The notes under the pieces are model-generated. The model searched no databases, had not been told where the DNA came from, and saw nothing but the letters and a program-made list of their open reading frames with translations. The position numbers and the translations under genes are program-made. From Burkholderia sp. S171 (lineage in GTDB: Bacteria; Pseudomonadota; Gammaproteobacteria; Burkholderiales; Burkholderiaceae), in the NCBI RefSeq assembly GCF_009766085.1, contig NZ_LMUF01000032.1:1-64000 (forward strand): 64,000 nt of DNA. Reading direction: 5' to 3'. This document shows positions 47,973-57,366 of the stretch, in pieces; within the stretch, counting starts at the first letter, position 1; each line of letters opens with the position of its first letter.

Positions 47973-50309
47973 ATGACGGGCAAAGTCTTTGTGCGTGGTA
48001 ACCCGCTTCGGCTGTGCCGGATCGCGACGGCGATACGGACGGGCACAGCGGTGACGATCCTCTGCGCATTGAGTTCCACGGCAATGGGCGCCCCGTCCGG
48101 GGGGCAGATCGTGGCCGGGTCGGGCTCAATCTCGAGCGCCGGTTCCAATACCGCAATCCAGCAAAACAGTAGCCGGCTCATCATTAATTGGAATTCGTTT
48201 GGTACCGGCGCAAACGAATCGGTCACGTTCAGGCAGCCGGGGAGTGGCGCGATCGCTTTAAATCGGGTCGTCGGACAAAATCCGTCAATACTCCTTGGCG
48301 GGCTTTATGCAAACGGCCAGGTTTTTATTGTCAATTCTAATGGCGTGCTGTTCGGCGCCGGCTCACAGGTCAATGTCGGCGGACTGATCGCCTCCACGCT
48401 GAGTCTTTCGAACAACGACTTTTTCAAGCGGCACTATGCGTTTGCCAACGAGGGGCAGGCGGGGACGGTCGTGAACCAGGGACTCATCCGCACAGCGCCG
48501 GGCGGCTATGTTGCCTTGATCGCTCCCCGCGTGAACAACCAGGGCGCACTCTTTTCACTCGACGGTTTTGCCGCGCTCGCAGCAGGGAATCGCGTCACGG
48601 TCACACTCTCGGATCATCGGATGATTGGTTTGTCCGTCGACCAGGGCGTGCTGCGTGCGCTGGCCTCGAACAGCGGACTGATCCAGGCTGACGGCGGGCA
48701 GGCGTGGCTCGCCGCCGGCTCGGAGGACACATTGCTGGCGGGCGTCGTGAACAATTCGGGCGTGATCCGCGCGCGCAGTGCGGTCAACCACGATGGCGTG
48801 ATCAAGCTAGTCGCCGACGGCGGCACGGTTGAGGTCGGCGGCACGCTCGATGCATCGGCGCGGCCCGGCGGCAATGGCGGATTCATCGAAACGTCAGGCC
48901 CGCGAGTGGACCTGGCGCCCGGCGCCGATGTCACGACCGCGGCGGCGAATGGAAGCACGGGTAGCTGGCTGATCGCGTCGAATAACTTCACGATCGGGGC
49001 GCGTGGCGCTAACGCCAACGCCCGGGAGTTATCGCGCTTGCTGCAAGGGACCAACATCACGATCGGTGCCGTTTCCAGCGGCTCCGGAACGATCTCGGTC
49101 AATCAGGCGCTTGCGTGGACTACGCCCACCACGCTGTCCTTGCTCGCCGTGAACGGGATTGCGGTAAACGCCCCCATCAGCGCGCAAGCGGGCGGCCTGC
49201 GGTTCGGCACCGCCGGCATCGTGACCCAGTCAGCGCCGATCACGGCAGCAAGCCTTGCACTGCTCGGCCCGGGCGCGCACTTCCAGCTGGATGACGCGTC
49301 GAATCGCATCGGCACGCTGGCGGCGAATACAGGGTCGATCGTGCTCGCTGACAGCATGCCTCTTGTGGTTGGGACAGTGGGCGACCCGGCCATCGGCATC
49401 ACGACCACGGGATCGACCACGCTGAGCGCGCCATCGATCACGCTCGATGCCCCTGTCATCAGCACCGCGACCGGCACCGCGGTCACGCTCGCGGCGGCCT
49501 CGAGCTTTGTCAATCATGCGGGCGCCAACGCGGTTTCGACACCGAATGGCCGCTGGCTGATCTATTCGAACGGACCAGACGCCGATACTTTCGGCGGCCT
49601 TCAAAGCGGCAACCTGGCGCTCTGGGGCAACGCGTTCGCGCCCGCCCCGGATAGCCACGCGGCGGCCTCCAACGGTAATCGCTTTGCGTTCACCACGCTC
49701 CAGCAAGCGGTGCTGAGCGCGAACACGATCAGCAAGATCGCGGATACGTCGCGGCCGCTGGCCGCGGGCGATGTCGTGCTCAGCCTGCGCTATGTCGGCG
49801 CCCACTATGGCAATGCCTTCACCGACAGCGCCATCGTGCATGAGCCGCTTAACTTTGTCGTGGCCAGCAACGGCAGCGGCGCTGCGGCCGCTGCCGGCGA
49901 CTACGTGGTCACCGTGGACCCGGCTGGCGGCTGGCCCGCAGGTTACAACGTCGTGACGCAGAGCGGCACGCTGCGGGTGACGGCAGCTTCCCCGCCCAAC
50001 ACGCCGAGTACGTCGACCGGACCCACTACACCGACCACGCCCACGACGCCCACGACGCCGACTGCCCCGGTCACACCCATGCCGCCATCGCCACCCATGG
50101 CGACCGTAGCCACCCCGGACACATCGATCGTCGATTCGGTGCAGACAATCGCAGCCGAAACACTCGACGATGACCGTGCGCGCAGCGCCGCGGCGCTCGC
50201 GGTGACGTTCCCGCCGCAGCCACCGGTCGGACAGACGTCGGGCGACCAGGCGACGGACGCGAGCCGCCTGCCGTCTGACGCGTGGCCCGGCAACCAATGC
50301 CGGAAATGA
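47973..50309 (+). CDS. TpsA-type secreted adhesin with haemagglutinin N-terminal domain and Thr/Pro-rich C-terminal linker
   Basis: The 778-residue exoprotein is the substrate of the TpsB transporter encoded next. The signal peptide ends near STAMGA. The TPS domain follows: GGQIVAGSGSIS, IINWNSFGTGANESVTFRQ, ALNRVVGQNPSILLGGLYANGQVFIVNSNGVLFGAGSQV and GGLIASTLSLSN. Its middle is beta-helix, with PGGNGGFIETSGPRVDLAPG. After about residue 520 comes a segment (about 580-670) like the MBG/YDG-type repeats seen in secreted TpsA proteins, then a Thr-Pro linker (about 680-700). Function: surface-attached or released adhesin, inferred from family. The stop overlaps the start of the next gene. Confidence 0.9.
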   Translation: MTGKVFVRGNPLRLCRIATAIRTGTAVTILCALSSTAMGAPSGGQIVAGSGSISSAGSNTAIQQNSSRLIINWNSFGTGANESVTFRQPGSGAIALNRVVGQNPSILLGGLYANGQVFIVNSNGVLFGAGSQVNVGGLIASTLSLSNNDFFKRHYAFANEGQAGTVVNQGLIRTAPGGYVALIAPRVNNQGALFSLDGFAALAAGNRVTVTLSDHRMIGLSVDQGVLRALASNSGLIQADGGQAWLAAGSEDTLLAGVVNNSGVIRARSAVNHDGVIKLVADGGTVEVGGTLDASARPGGNGGFIETSGPRVDLAPGADVTTAAANGSTGSWLIASNNFTIGARGANANARELSRLLQGTNITIGAVSSGSGTISVNQALAWTTPTTLSLLAVNGIAVNAPISAQAGGLRFGTAGIVTQSAPITAASLALLGPGAHFQLDDASNRIGTLAANTGSIVLADSMPLVVGTVGDPAIGITTTGSTTLSAPSITLDAPVISTATGTAVTLAAASSFVNHAGANAVSTPNGRWLIYSNGPDADTFGGLQSGNLALWGNAFAPAPDSHAAASNGNRFAFTTLQQAVLSANTISKIADTSRPLAAGDVVLSLRYVGAHYGNAFTDSAIVHEPLNFVVASNGSGAAAAAGDYVVTVDPAGGWPAGYNVVTQSGTLRVTAASPPNTPSTSTGPTTPTTPTTPTTPTAPVTPMPPSPPMATVATPDTSIVDSVQTIAAETLDDDRARSAAALAVTFPPQPPVGQTSGDQATDASRLPSDAWPGNQCRK
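50021..50070 (+). repeat. Short Thr-Thr-Pro coding repeat
   Basis: ACGCCC/ACGCCG-type units repeat about five times and code for a PTTPTTPTTPT linker near the C-terminus of the TpsA adhesin. It is a likely spacer, and a site where the number of units could vary. Confidence 0.7.
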
Positions 50310-52063
50310 CGGCGGCCAGAGCGCGCCGCAGTCACCGGCCAGCGACCCGGCAAACGCAGCGGGATCGCAAGCGCCCCGGAAGACGGCCAGCCATCCTGCT
50401 TGGCATTCCGTGCGCCGTCCCGCTCGCGATTTTGCTCGCAACAACATTGCCGGGCGCGCAAGCCCAACTAGTGCCCAATGCTGGAAGCACCTTGCGCGAA
50501 CAGCAGCAACAACCCGCGCCCACGCCGCCTCCAGCCACTCTCCAGCTACAGGTCACACCGCCGCCGCCAACGCCCCCCGCGCGGTCGGGTGGCCTTCATT
50601 TTGAAGTCGACACGTTCGAGTTGACGGGTAATACAGCCTTCGCCGCGCCGATATTACTCGGACTCCTGAAGGATGAGACCGGCCCTGAACGCACGCTCGA
50701 CGATCTCGATGCAGCCGCCGCGCGCATCACCGCGTACTACCGCGCGCACGGATACCTTGTCGCGCGCGCGTACGTGCCGCCGCAGGAGATCGACCACCGC
50801 GTGGTGCGAATCGCGATTGCCGAAGGGCACTACGGCAAAGTCACCATCACGAACCAGTCACGCACACGCGACGCGGTGATCGCCCGCTTCGTGGCGCCCG
50901 AACGCCTGGGAGACACTATCGATGAAAACCGGCTGGCCCGGGCGACACTGCTGGTGCAGGACATCACAGGAACCCCGAGCGCCAGCGCAACGGTCTCGCC
51001 GGGCAGCGCTCCGGACACATCGGACCTGAAGTTGCAGGTGCCGTCCGTGCCGCCGCTCTCCGGCAGCCTGCAGGCAGACAACTACGGCCAGTCGACTACG
51101 GGCACGGCACGCGTGATCGGGGCCGTGCAGTGGAACAATCCGCTTGGACTGGGCGATACACTCGACGCGCGCGTGCTGAGCTCAATTACCGGCCAGACCT
51201 ACGGCAATATCGGCTACACATTGCCAATTGGGGGCACCGGCCTCGCGTGGGGACTGGCCTATACGCGTTCGACCTACGTGGTCGGCGGCCAATTCAGCTC
51301 ACTCGGTGCTCACGGCAGCGCGAACGTGGTGTCGACCTACCTGAGCTACCCGCTCCTGCGCTCGGTCACGGCAAATGTGAACGGCACGCTTGGCATCGAC
51401 CACAAGCTGCTGGCCGACGACCTGGACACGTTCGGTTCAGCCGACGACAAGACCAGCAACGTTGGGCACCTCGGCGTGTCCGGCAACCTCTCGCTGGCGA
51501 GAAGCGTCAGCACGTTCGACACCGCCGTCCAGCAGGGCAACCTGCGCGTGAAGGACGCGACGCCGCAGGAAAGCGCCGCGCAGACCGCCGGCGCCTTTAC
51601 CAAATTCGTCTACACCTTCACGCACATCGAGATATTGACCAACGCGACCCAACTCTACGTAGGGCTCAGCGGGCAGCTCGCGTCGCGCAACCTGGACTCG
51701 TCTGAGCAGATCTCGCTGGGCGGCCCCTTCGCGGTACGCGCATACGCCACCGGCGACGCCGCGGTGGACGAGGGTTATGTCGCCACGCTCGAATTGCGGC
51801 AGGCGCTCACGCAGTCGATCGTGCCCGCCCTGATCACGCTGATCGGCTTCCTCGATACCGGCGACGGCGAGTTCGCGGCGCACCCGTTTGTGGCGGGATC
51901 GAACCATGTGAGGCTGTCCGGCGCGGGCATTGGCGCATCGATCAGCACACCTGGCAATTATCTGCTGACGGCGTCCTATGCCCATACGCTCGGCTACGTT
52001 CCGTCCACTTTTGGCACCGGCCACGTGAACCGCGCGTGGCTGACCCTGGCTAAGTCCTTCTGA
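50306..52063 (+). CDS. TpsB-type outer-membrane transporter for the second adhesin
   Basis: The POTRA-plus-barrel transporter has a basic, then hydrophobic export region (PAILLGIPCAVPLAILLATTLPGAQAQ). A Pro/Gln-rich spacer and a POTRA follow: FEVDTFELTGNTAFAAPILLGLL, YYRAHGYLVARAYVPPQEIDHRVVRIAIAEGHYG. The C-terminal ShlB-type barrel has EQISLGGPFAVRAYATGDAAVDEGY, in which the VRGY-type loop motif reads VRAY. The ATG at 50306 overlaps the adhesin stop (ATGA), so it is used as start; in-frame starts at 50297 and 50282 are also possible. From 50306 it gives 585 residues. Gene order and overlap make it the partner of the adhesin before it. Confidence 0.92.
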   Translation: MTAARARRSHRPATRQTQRDRKRPGRRPAILLGIPCAVPLAILLATTLPGAQAQLVPNAGSTLREQQQQPAPTPPPATLQLQVTPPPPTPPARSGGLHFEVDTFELTGNTAFAAPILLGLLKDETGPERTLDDLDAAAARITAYYRAHGYLVARAYVPPQEIDHRVVRIAIAEGHYGKVTITNQSRTRDAVIARFVAPERLGDTIDENRLARATLLVQDITGTPSASATVSPGSAPDTSDLKLQVPSVPPLSGSLQADNYGQSTTGTARVIGAVQWNNPLGLGDTLDARVLSSITGQTYGNIGYTLPIGGTGLAWGLAYTRSTYVVGGQFSSLGAHGSANVVSTYLSYPLLRSVTANVNGTLGIDHKLLADDLDTFGSADDKTSNVGHLGVSGNLSLARSVSTFDTAVQQGNLRVKDATPQESAAQTAGAFTKFVYTFTHIEILTNATQLYVGLSGQLASRNLDSSEQISLGGPFAVRAYATGDAAVDEGYVATLELRQALTQSIVPALITLIGFLDTGDGEFAAHPFVAGSNHVRLSGAGIGASISTPGNYLLTASYAHTLGYVPSTFGTGHVNRAWLTLAKSF

Positions 52064-52064
52064 C

Positions 52065-52703
52065 ATGCTCGCAAAATTCTTCCGCATCGTCGTTGCATGC
52101 ACCGTCCTTGGACTGTGGATGGTTGCCGCACCGGCGGCCGAGGTCGCGACCGTCACGGCGCTGGTCGGCAGCGTGGCGATCCAGTCCGCCAGCGGCGTCC
52201 AGCGGGTAGCGGCCGTCGGCACGGAGATCGACAACGGCGATACGGTCGAGACCTCGGCCGCGTCTGAAGTGATCATGATCTTTACCGACCATCAGCGCGT
52301 GTACCTGAAGGCGGGCACGGTGTTTCGCGTCGATGACTTTAACTACGCGCCCGGTGACGCATCGCAAAGTCACAGCATCCTGTCGCTCGTGAAAGGCGGC
52401 CTGCGCGTGCTGGACGGACTCGTCGCCACGCAGGGCAAGGGCGAGAACTATCGGTTGAAGACGCCGACCTCCACCATCGGAATTCGGGGGACGGAATATT
52501 CGGTGACCGATTGCGGCGACAGCGTTGCCTGCGAGGGCGACCAGATCGTGGTGTATTCCGGCCAGATCGTGGTGAGCAATGCCGTCGAGAAACGGATTGT
52601 TGGCGCCGGCGAGGGCGTGATCGTGCCAAGCCCGAGGTCGCAGTTCAGGGTAGTGCCGGCGGAACGGGTGAAGCCGGTGGTGCCGTCAGCGGCCTGCCAG
52701 TAA
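52065..52703 (+). CDS. Periplasmic FecR-domain protein
   Basis: The 212-residue protein has a signal peptide (MLAKFFRIVVACTVLGLWMVAAPAAEV) and a FecR-type beta-fold: TALVGSVAIQSASGVQRVAAVGTEIDNGDTVETSAASEVIMIFTDHQRVYL, then LVKGGLRVLDGLVATQGKGENYRLKTPTSTIGIRGTEYSVTDC. The STIGIRGTEY motif is typical of FecR domains in secreted or periplasmic sensor proteins. It lacks the N-terminal transmembrane anti-sigma part, so it is not a classical FecR regulator. It begins one base after the TpsB stop. Genes like this often neighbour CHASE2 cyclases, which is the case here. Its ligand is unknown. Confidence 0.88.
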   Translation: MLAKFFRIVVACTVLGLWMVAAPAAEVATVTALVGSVAIQSASGVQRVAAVGTEIDNGDTVETSAASEVIMIFTDHQRVYLKAGTVFRVDDFNYAPGDASQSHSILSLVKGGLRVLDGLVATQGKGENYRLKTPTSTIGIRGTEYSVTDCGDSVACEGDQIVVYSGQIVVSNAVEKRIVGAGEGVIVPSPRSQFRVVPAERVKPVVPSAACQ

Positions 52704-52716
52704 GGGAGAAACCGCA

Positions 52717-54918
52717 ATGGAAGCCGCCAAGAACGTCCCGCGCATCCCGACATCCATACAACAGTCCACGTTGAGTGTGGACACGCTCGCCAGCTCGCTC
52801 ATTGCCGTGTTGACCTTGTGCTACGCGGTGGGTTACGGAGCGATGATCTTCAGCGGCGGCCTCGCGCCGTGGGCGCAAAACGGTTTGCCGACCGCGCTGA
52901 TCAGCTGCGTCGTCGTTTCGCTGGTGGTGGCCTTGACTACGTCGGTACCGTTCATGGTCGGCGGTCCCGATTCAAATGCGGCCGCGTTGCTTGCGGGCCT
53001 CGCCGCAGGCGTCGCCATGGATGTGCGCAACGGTGGAGGCGGCGACCGCGCGGCGCTCGCGTCCGTGCTGGTCACGCTCGCGGTGGCGTCTGTCAGCACC
53101 GGTGTCGTGCTGTACGCGCTGGGCCGCTGGAAGCACGGCAACGCGATCCAGTACATCCCGTTTCCGGTCGTTGGCGGGTTTCTCGCCGGCACGGGTTTCC
53201 TGATTGTCGAAGGCGCTTTCCGGATCATCACCAATGAGCCGATCACGTTCGCCACGCTGCCGGAGCTGATCCGCCTGCCGTGGATCGAAGTCGCCCCGGC
53301 GCTGCTGGTGGCAGTGGGGCTTCTGGTCGGCACGCGGCTGACAAAGCGCATCGGACTCATGCCGCTGGTCATCGTGCTTGGGATCGTCGTGTTCTACGCG
53401 GGCTTGCGCGTGTCCGGCCAAAGCGTGGACGGTGCACGCCGGATGGGCTTGCTGTTTCACCTCGAGTCGATCCGTAACCTGCGCCTGCCGTTCACGCAGT
53501 TGCACGACGCGTGGTTCGCCCCGATCTTCGCGCACGCGACTGAAATCCTCGCGGTAGCCGCGGTGTCTGCCATGACGGTGTTGCTGAGCGCGACGGGCAT
53601 CGGCCTGTCGACTGCGCGTGACATCGACTTCAACCAGGAGCTGCGCTCGGCGGGTTTCGCCAATGTGGCGACCGGGCTGGTTGGCGGCATTGTCGGCTAT
53701 CAGTCGATGAGCCGCACGCTGATGATCTGGCGCGCCGGCGTGACCAGTCGTCGTGCCGGCGTGCTGAGCGGGCTCTTTTGCCTGATCGTGGTCGTGGGAT
53801 TTCCGGGTCTGATCGAGCTGATTCCAAAGCCCGTGCTGGCGGGTCTGCAGTTGTACCTCGGCAGCGCAATGTTGATCGACTGGCTGTTCAAATCGTTCAA
53901 GCGCCTACCCTGGCACGAATACCTGCTGATTCCATTGATCATGGTGATCATCGGCAGCTATGGCATCGTGGCCGGCGTCGCGTTCGGCGTGGTCGCCGCG
54001 AGCCTGCTGTTCGTGGTGCGTTATGGCCGTGTCAAATTCATTCGGTCCGAGTTCAATGGGGCCGGGCGGCGCTCGCACGTCGAGCGCACGGTCGAGCAAA
54101 ACCGGCTTCTTGACCAGCAGGCTGCGCGGCTCTACGGCGTCGGGCTGCAGGGCTTCCTGTTCTTCGGCACGGCTTATTCCATCCTCACGCATATTCGTTC
54201 CCGAATCGAAGCGCCGGGGGCGTCGGGTGTATCGGGTGTACGTTTCGTGCTGGTCGATTTCAGCCAGGTTCATGGCGTCGACGCGTCGAGCACGGCGAGC
54301 TTCGTCCGGCTCGGGCAGGCGTGCGTGCGCGCAGGTGCGCAACTGGTGCTAACGGGCCTGCCCGCGCCGTTGCAAGTGTGGTTCCGCAAGGGCGGCCTTC
54401 CCGCTCAAGGCGCGCGTGAATTCCACGATCTCGACACCGGCCTTGAATGGATCGAGGAACGCCTGCTCGAGAACGCGCAGGGCGGCGCGCAAAAGGCCGA
54501 GGAGAGCGGGGAGTCGCGCTTGCCGGAAAGCCTTCGCGGGCTGCTGCCTTATCTCGAGCCTATCGCGCTGAGCGCCGGGGAGTTCCTGTTCCGGCAGGCG
54601 GATCCGGGTGATTCGGTGTACTTCGTAGATTCAGGGCGGGTGACGGTTGCACTCACGCTTGCCGGCGGCAAGACGATACGCCTGCGTAGTTTCGGCGCCG
54701 GTACGATCGTAGGCGAGATGGCCGTGTATACCGGGACGAATCGCAGCGCCGACGTGGTCGCCGATGTCCCCACGGCAGTGCTGCGTTTGCCGTTGGCTAC
54801 GCTCAAGCGGCTGGAAGCCGACGAGCCGGCGTTGGCGTCGCAGTTTCACGAGTTTGTGGTAAGGGTGCTCGCGGCGCGGCTTGCGGTGGCGAATGAACAG
54901 ATCCGCGCAGCATATTGA
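52717..54918 (+). CDS. SulP-family anion transporter with STAS and cyclic-nucleotide-binding domains
   Basis: The 733-residue protein combines three modules. Residues about 20-440 are a SulP/SLC26 transporter (10-14 helices; GYGAMIFSGGLAPWAQNGLP, VGGPDSNAAALLAGL, IGYQSMSRTLMIWRAGVTSRRAGVLSG). Residues about 470-585 are a STAS domain (VRFVLVDFSQVHGVDASSTASFVRL). Residues about 605-720 are a cNMP-binding barrel (FLFRQADPGDSVYFVDSGRVTVAL, then GEMAVYTGTNRSADVVAD with Glu667 and Arg676 at the phosphate cassette). SulP members carry bicarbonate or sulfate. Fusion to STAS is normal; adding a cyclic-nucleotide domain points to gating by cAMP or cGMP. It lies 13 bases after the FecR-domain gene and its stop overlaps the cyclase gene. 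Confidence 0.9.
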   Translation: MEAAKNVPRIPTSIQQSTLSVDTLASSLIAVLTLCYAVGYGAMIFSGGLAPWAQNGLPTALISCVVVSLVVALTTSVPFMVGGPDSNAAALLAGLAAGVAMDVRNGGGGDRAALASVLVTLAVASVSTGVVLYALGRWKHGNAIQYIPFPVVGGFLAGTGFLIVEGAFRIITNEPITFATLPELIRLPWIEVAPALLVAVGLLVGTRLTKRIGLMPLVIVLGIVVFYAGLRVSGQSVDGARRMGLLFHLESIRNLRLPFTQLHDAWFAPIFAHATEILAVAAVSAMTVLLSATGIGLSTARDIDFNQELRSAGFANVATGLVGGIVGYQSMSRTLMIWRAGVTSRRAGVLSGLFCLIVVVGFPGLIELIPKPVLAGLQLYLGSAMLIDWLFKSFKRLPWHEYLLIPLIMVIIGSYGIVAGVAFGVVAASLLFVVRYGRVKFIRSEFNGAGRRSHVERTVEQNRLLDQQAARLYGVGLQGFLFFGTAYSILTHIRSRIEAPGASGVSGVRFVLVDFSQVHGVDASSTASFVRLGQACVRAGAQLVLTGLPAPLQVWFRKGGLPAQGAREFHDLDTGLEWIEERLLENAQGGAQKAEESGESRLPESLRGLLPYLEPIALSAGEFLFRQADPGDSVYFVDSGRVTVALTLAGGKTIRLRSFGAGTIVGEMAVYTGTNRSADVVADVPTAVLRLPLATLKRLEADEPALASQFHEFVVRVLAARLAVANEQIRAAY

Positions 54919-57152
54919 GCGAGAACCCATTGAAACCCTACGGCTTGCGCTATCTCCTCGGCCTCATCATTACGCTGACCCTGTTGGGCCACGCCTTGCA
55001 CCGCTACGATGTCCGCTTCATCGACTCCCTCGATGGAATGATCTACGACGCGCAAATGCGGCTCTCGATGCCACGCACCATCGACCGCCGCATCGCGATT
55101 ATCGACATCGACGAAAAGAGCCTGGCGGAAGTGGGCCGCTGGCCGTGGGACCGCGCCCGCATGGCGGCGCTGGTGAATGCGCTGTTCGAGCGCGAGCGCG
55201 TTGCCGTGCTGGGCTTTGACGTCGTATTCGCTGAGCCCGACGCTAGCTCGGGCCTGGATGTCCTGAAGCGATTGGGCAGCGGCGAACTGCGCGGCAACAC
55301 GGATTTCCAACAGGCATTGGCGGCACTTGCTCCCGCGCTCGACTATGACCAGCGCTTCGCCGACGCCCTGCGAGGCCGCCCGATCGTGCTCGGCTACTAC
55401 TTCGCCAACCAGGCGCGGAGCACCGGCGCCATCCCGCCACCCGCCATGCCCTCAACCGCGTTCGGTGTCTACCCGATGACGCTATTCGACTGGAGCAGTC
55501 ACGGCGGCAACCTGCCGGTGTTCCAGGCTGCCGCCGGCCGCGGCGGCTTCTTCAACCCGGTCATCGATTTCGATGGCATGGTCCGTCGCGTGCCGCTGAT
55601 CACCGAATATCACGGCGCCTACTATGAGGCTTTGTCGCTGGCCGTCGTCCGCGCGCTATTCGGCGATGCCGCGATTACGCCGGTGTTCGGCGATCCTGCG
55701 GACCCCGACTCCAGGCTCACGGGCATCGCCTTGCACACGCCGCGAGGCACGATGTCGATTCCCGTTGATTCAAACGGTGCCGCGCTCGTGTCTTATCGCG
55801 GATATCAACATAGCTATCCTTATTATTCTGCGGCCGACGTGCTGACCGGGCACACGGCGCCGGGTGCGCTGCGCGGCAAGATCGTGCTGATCGGCACCAC
55901 GGCGCCGGGTCTCGTCGACCAGCGCTCGACGCCGGTCGGCGAGGTGTTCCCGGGGGTGGAAGTCCACGCCAACCTGATCGGCGGCATGCTGGACGGCACG
56001 ATCCGGTCGCAACCTATGTTCGCTGGCACGGCGCAGGCGCTCGTTCTGCTGGTGGTCGGCGTGCTGATGATTTTTGCCTGGCCGTGGCGCAAGCCGACCC
56101 ACGCGACGCTGCTCACGGTGCTGCTGGGAGGCGGCGTGGTCGCGGCTTATCTTGCGCTCTGGCGCTACGAGTTGTGGGCGTTACCCGTCGCTTCGCTGCT
56201 GCTCGAGATTGGGACGCTGTTCGTGCTGAACATGTCGTACGGATTTTTTGTCGAGTCTCGCGCCAAGCGCAAGTTCGCCGAACTGTTTGGTCATTACGTA
56301 CCACCCGAACTGGTCGAGGAGATGAGCCGGCATCCGGAAAGCTACAGCATGGCCGGGCGCCGCGCGGAACTGACCGTGCTGTTTTGCGACGTGATCGAGT
56401 TCACTGCGATCGCCGAGACCCTCGAACCCGAACAACTCGCAGTCCTGATGAATGACTATCTCGGCACGATGACCGCGGTGATCCGCCAGCATCGCGGTAC
56501 GCTCGACAAATATATCGGCGACGCCATCATGGGATTCTGGGGCGCGCCGGTTGAAGACAGCGAGCACGCCCGGCATGCGGTCGAGGCCGCGCTCGGCATG
56601 CGCGCGGCACTGATCGATCTGAATCAAACGCTCGCCGCGCGAGGCTGGCCGACGCTCCAGGTCGGCATAGGCATCAATACAGGACCGATGACCGTGGGCG
56701 ACATGGGCTCAACGGTGCGCAAGGCCTACACGGTGATGGGCGATGCGGTGAACCTGGCGGCGCGGCTCGAAGGCCTGACGCGGCGCTACAAGGTCGATAT
56801 CATCGTTGGCGAGACGACGCGCGAGCGCGTACCGGACATCGTGTTTCGCGAAATCGACCGCGTCCGGGTGAAAGGGCGCCTCAGGCCAGTGGCAGTGTTT
56901 GAGCCGCGCCTATCCTCCGGTCTCTGGGCCACCACGGAGGCCGCGCAGAACGGCGAACTTGCGCAATGGCAGGCCGCGCTGCAGCACTATCGCGCGCAGG
57001 ACTGGGACGCCGCGGAAGGGGCGCTGGCCGCGCTCATGGAGCGGTATCCCGAGTGCGGCCTGTACGCGGTGTATCGGCAGCGCATTGCAGCGCTGCGGGG
57101 GGCGTTGCTGCCCACCGACTGGGACGGAGTCAACACGTTCGATACCAAATAG
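54915..57152 (+). CDS. CHASE2-domain class III adenylate/guanylate cyclase
   Basis: The 745-residue membrane protein makes cAMP or cGMP. An N-terminal helix (about 12-28) and a periplasmic CHASE2 sensor (about 35-350, with FDVVFAEPDASS and PGVEVHANLIGGML) precede three membrane helices (about 370-440). The class III cyclase domain follows at about 485-650. The catalytic set is complete: metal-binding Asp492 (LFCDVIEFTAIAE) and Asp536 (YIGDAIMGFWG), Lys532 and Asp610 as the usual adenine-selecting pair, and Asn613 and Arg617 in VNLAARLEG. The normal Gly of the first metal motif (RGF) is Glu here. The start TTG overlaps the SulP stop (TTGA). Lys/Asp at the base-selecting sites favours adenylate. 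It likely feeds the cNMP domain of its neighbour. Confidence 0.92.
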   Translation: MSENPLKPYGLRYLLGLIITLTLLGHALHRYDVRFIDSLDGMIYDAQMRLSMPRTIDRRIAIIDIDEKSLAEVGRWPWDRARMAALVNALFERERVAVLGFDVVFAEPDASSGLDVLKRLGSGELRGNTDFQQALAALAPALDYDQRFADALRGRPIVLGYYFANQARSTGAIPPPAMPSTAFGVYPMTLFDWSSHGGNLPVFQAAAGRGGFFNPVIDFDGMVRRVPLITEYHGAYYEALSLAVVRALFGDAAITPVFGDPADPDSRLTGIALHTPRGTMSIPVDSNGAALVSYRGYQHSYPYYSAADVLTGHTAPGALRGKIVLIGTTAPGLVDQRSTPVGEVFPGVEVHANLIGGMLDGTIRSQPMFAGTAQALVLLVVGVLMIFAWPWRKPTHATLLTVLLGGGVVAAYLALWRYELWALPVASLLLEIGTLFVLNMSYGFFVESRAKRKFAELFGHYVPPELVEEMSRHPESYSMAGRRAELTVLFCDVIEFTAIAETLEPEQLAVLMNDYLGTMTAVIRQHRGTLDKYIGDAIMGFWGAPVEDSEHARHAVEAALGMRAALIDLNQTLAARGWPTLQVGIGINTGPMTVGDMGSTVRKAYTVMGDAVNLAARLEGLTRRYKVDIIVGETTRERVPDIVFREIDRVRVKGRLRPVAVFEPRLSSGLWATTEAAQNGELAQWQAALQHYRAQDWDAAEGALAALMERYPECGLYAVYRQRIAALRGALLPTDWDGVNTFDTK

Positions 57153-57366
57153 GACAATGAGGATCATTACTGTGCGGGCAGATCATGTCCGAGATCACCG
57201 AAACCGTCCCGATGCAGGACGCACCACGCACGATCAAACACGTGCAACTCGTGGGCGAGAAACAGGCCGACAGAACCAGGCCGACAGAACCGGCTTCAGC
57301 AATAACGACGTCGCATGTAATGCCCGCCGATTGCTCGCATGCACGCCAGCCCAACTCATCGATCTC

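Noticed and set aside
49230..50447. 405-codon minus-strand frame in the adhesin/transporter region
   Set aside because: It is an Arg/Cys/Gly-rich shadow of GC-rich genes and overlaps two solid TPS genes.
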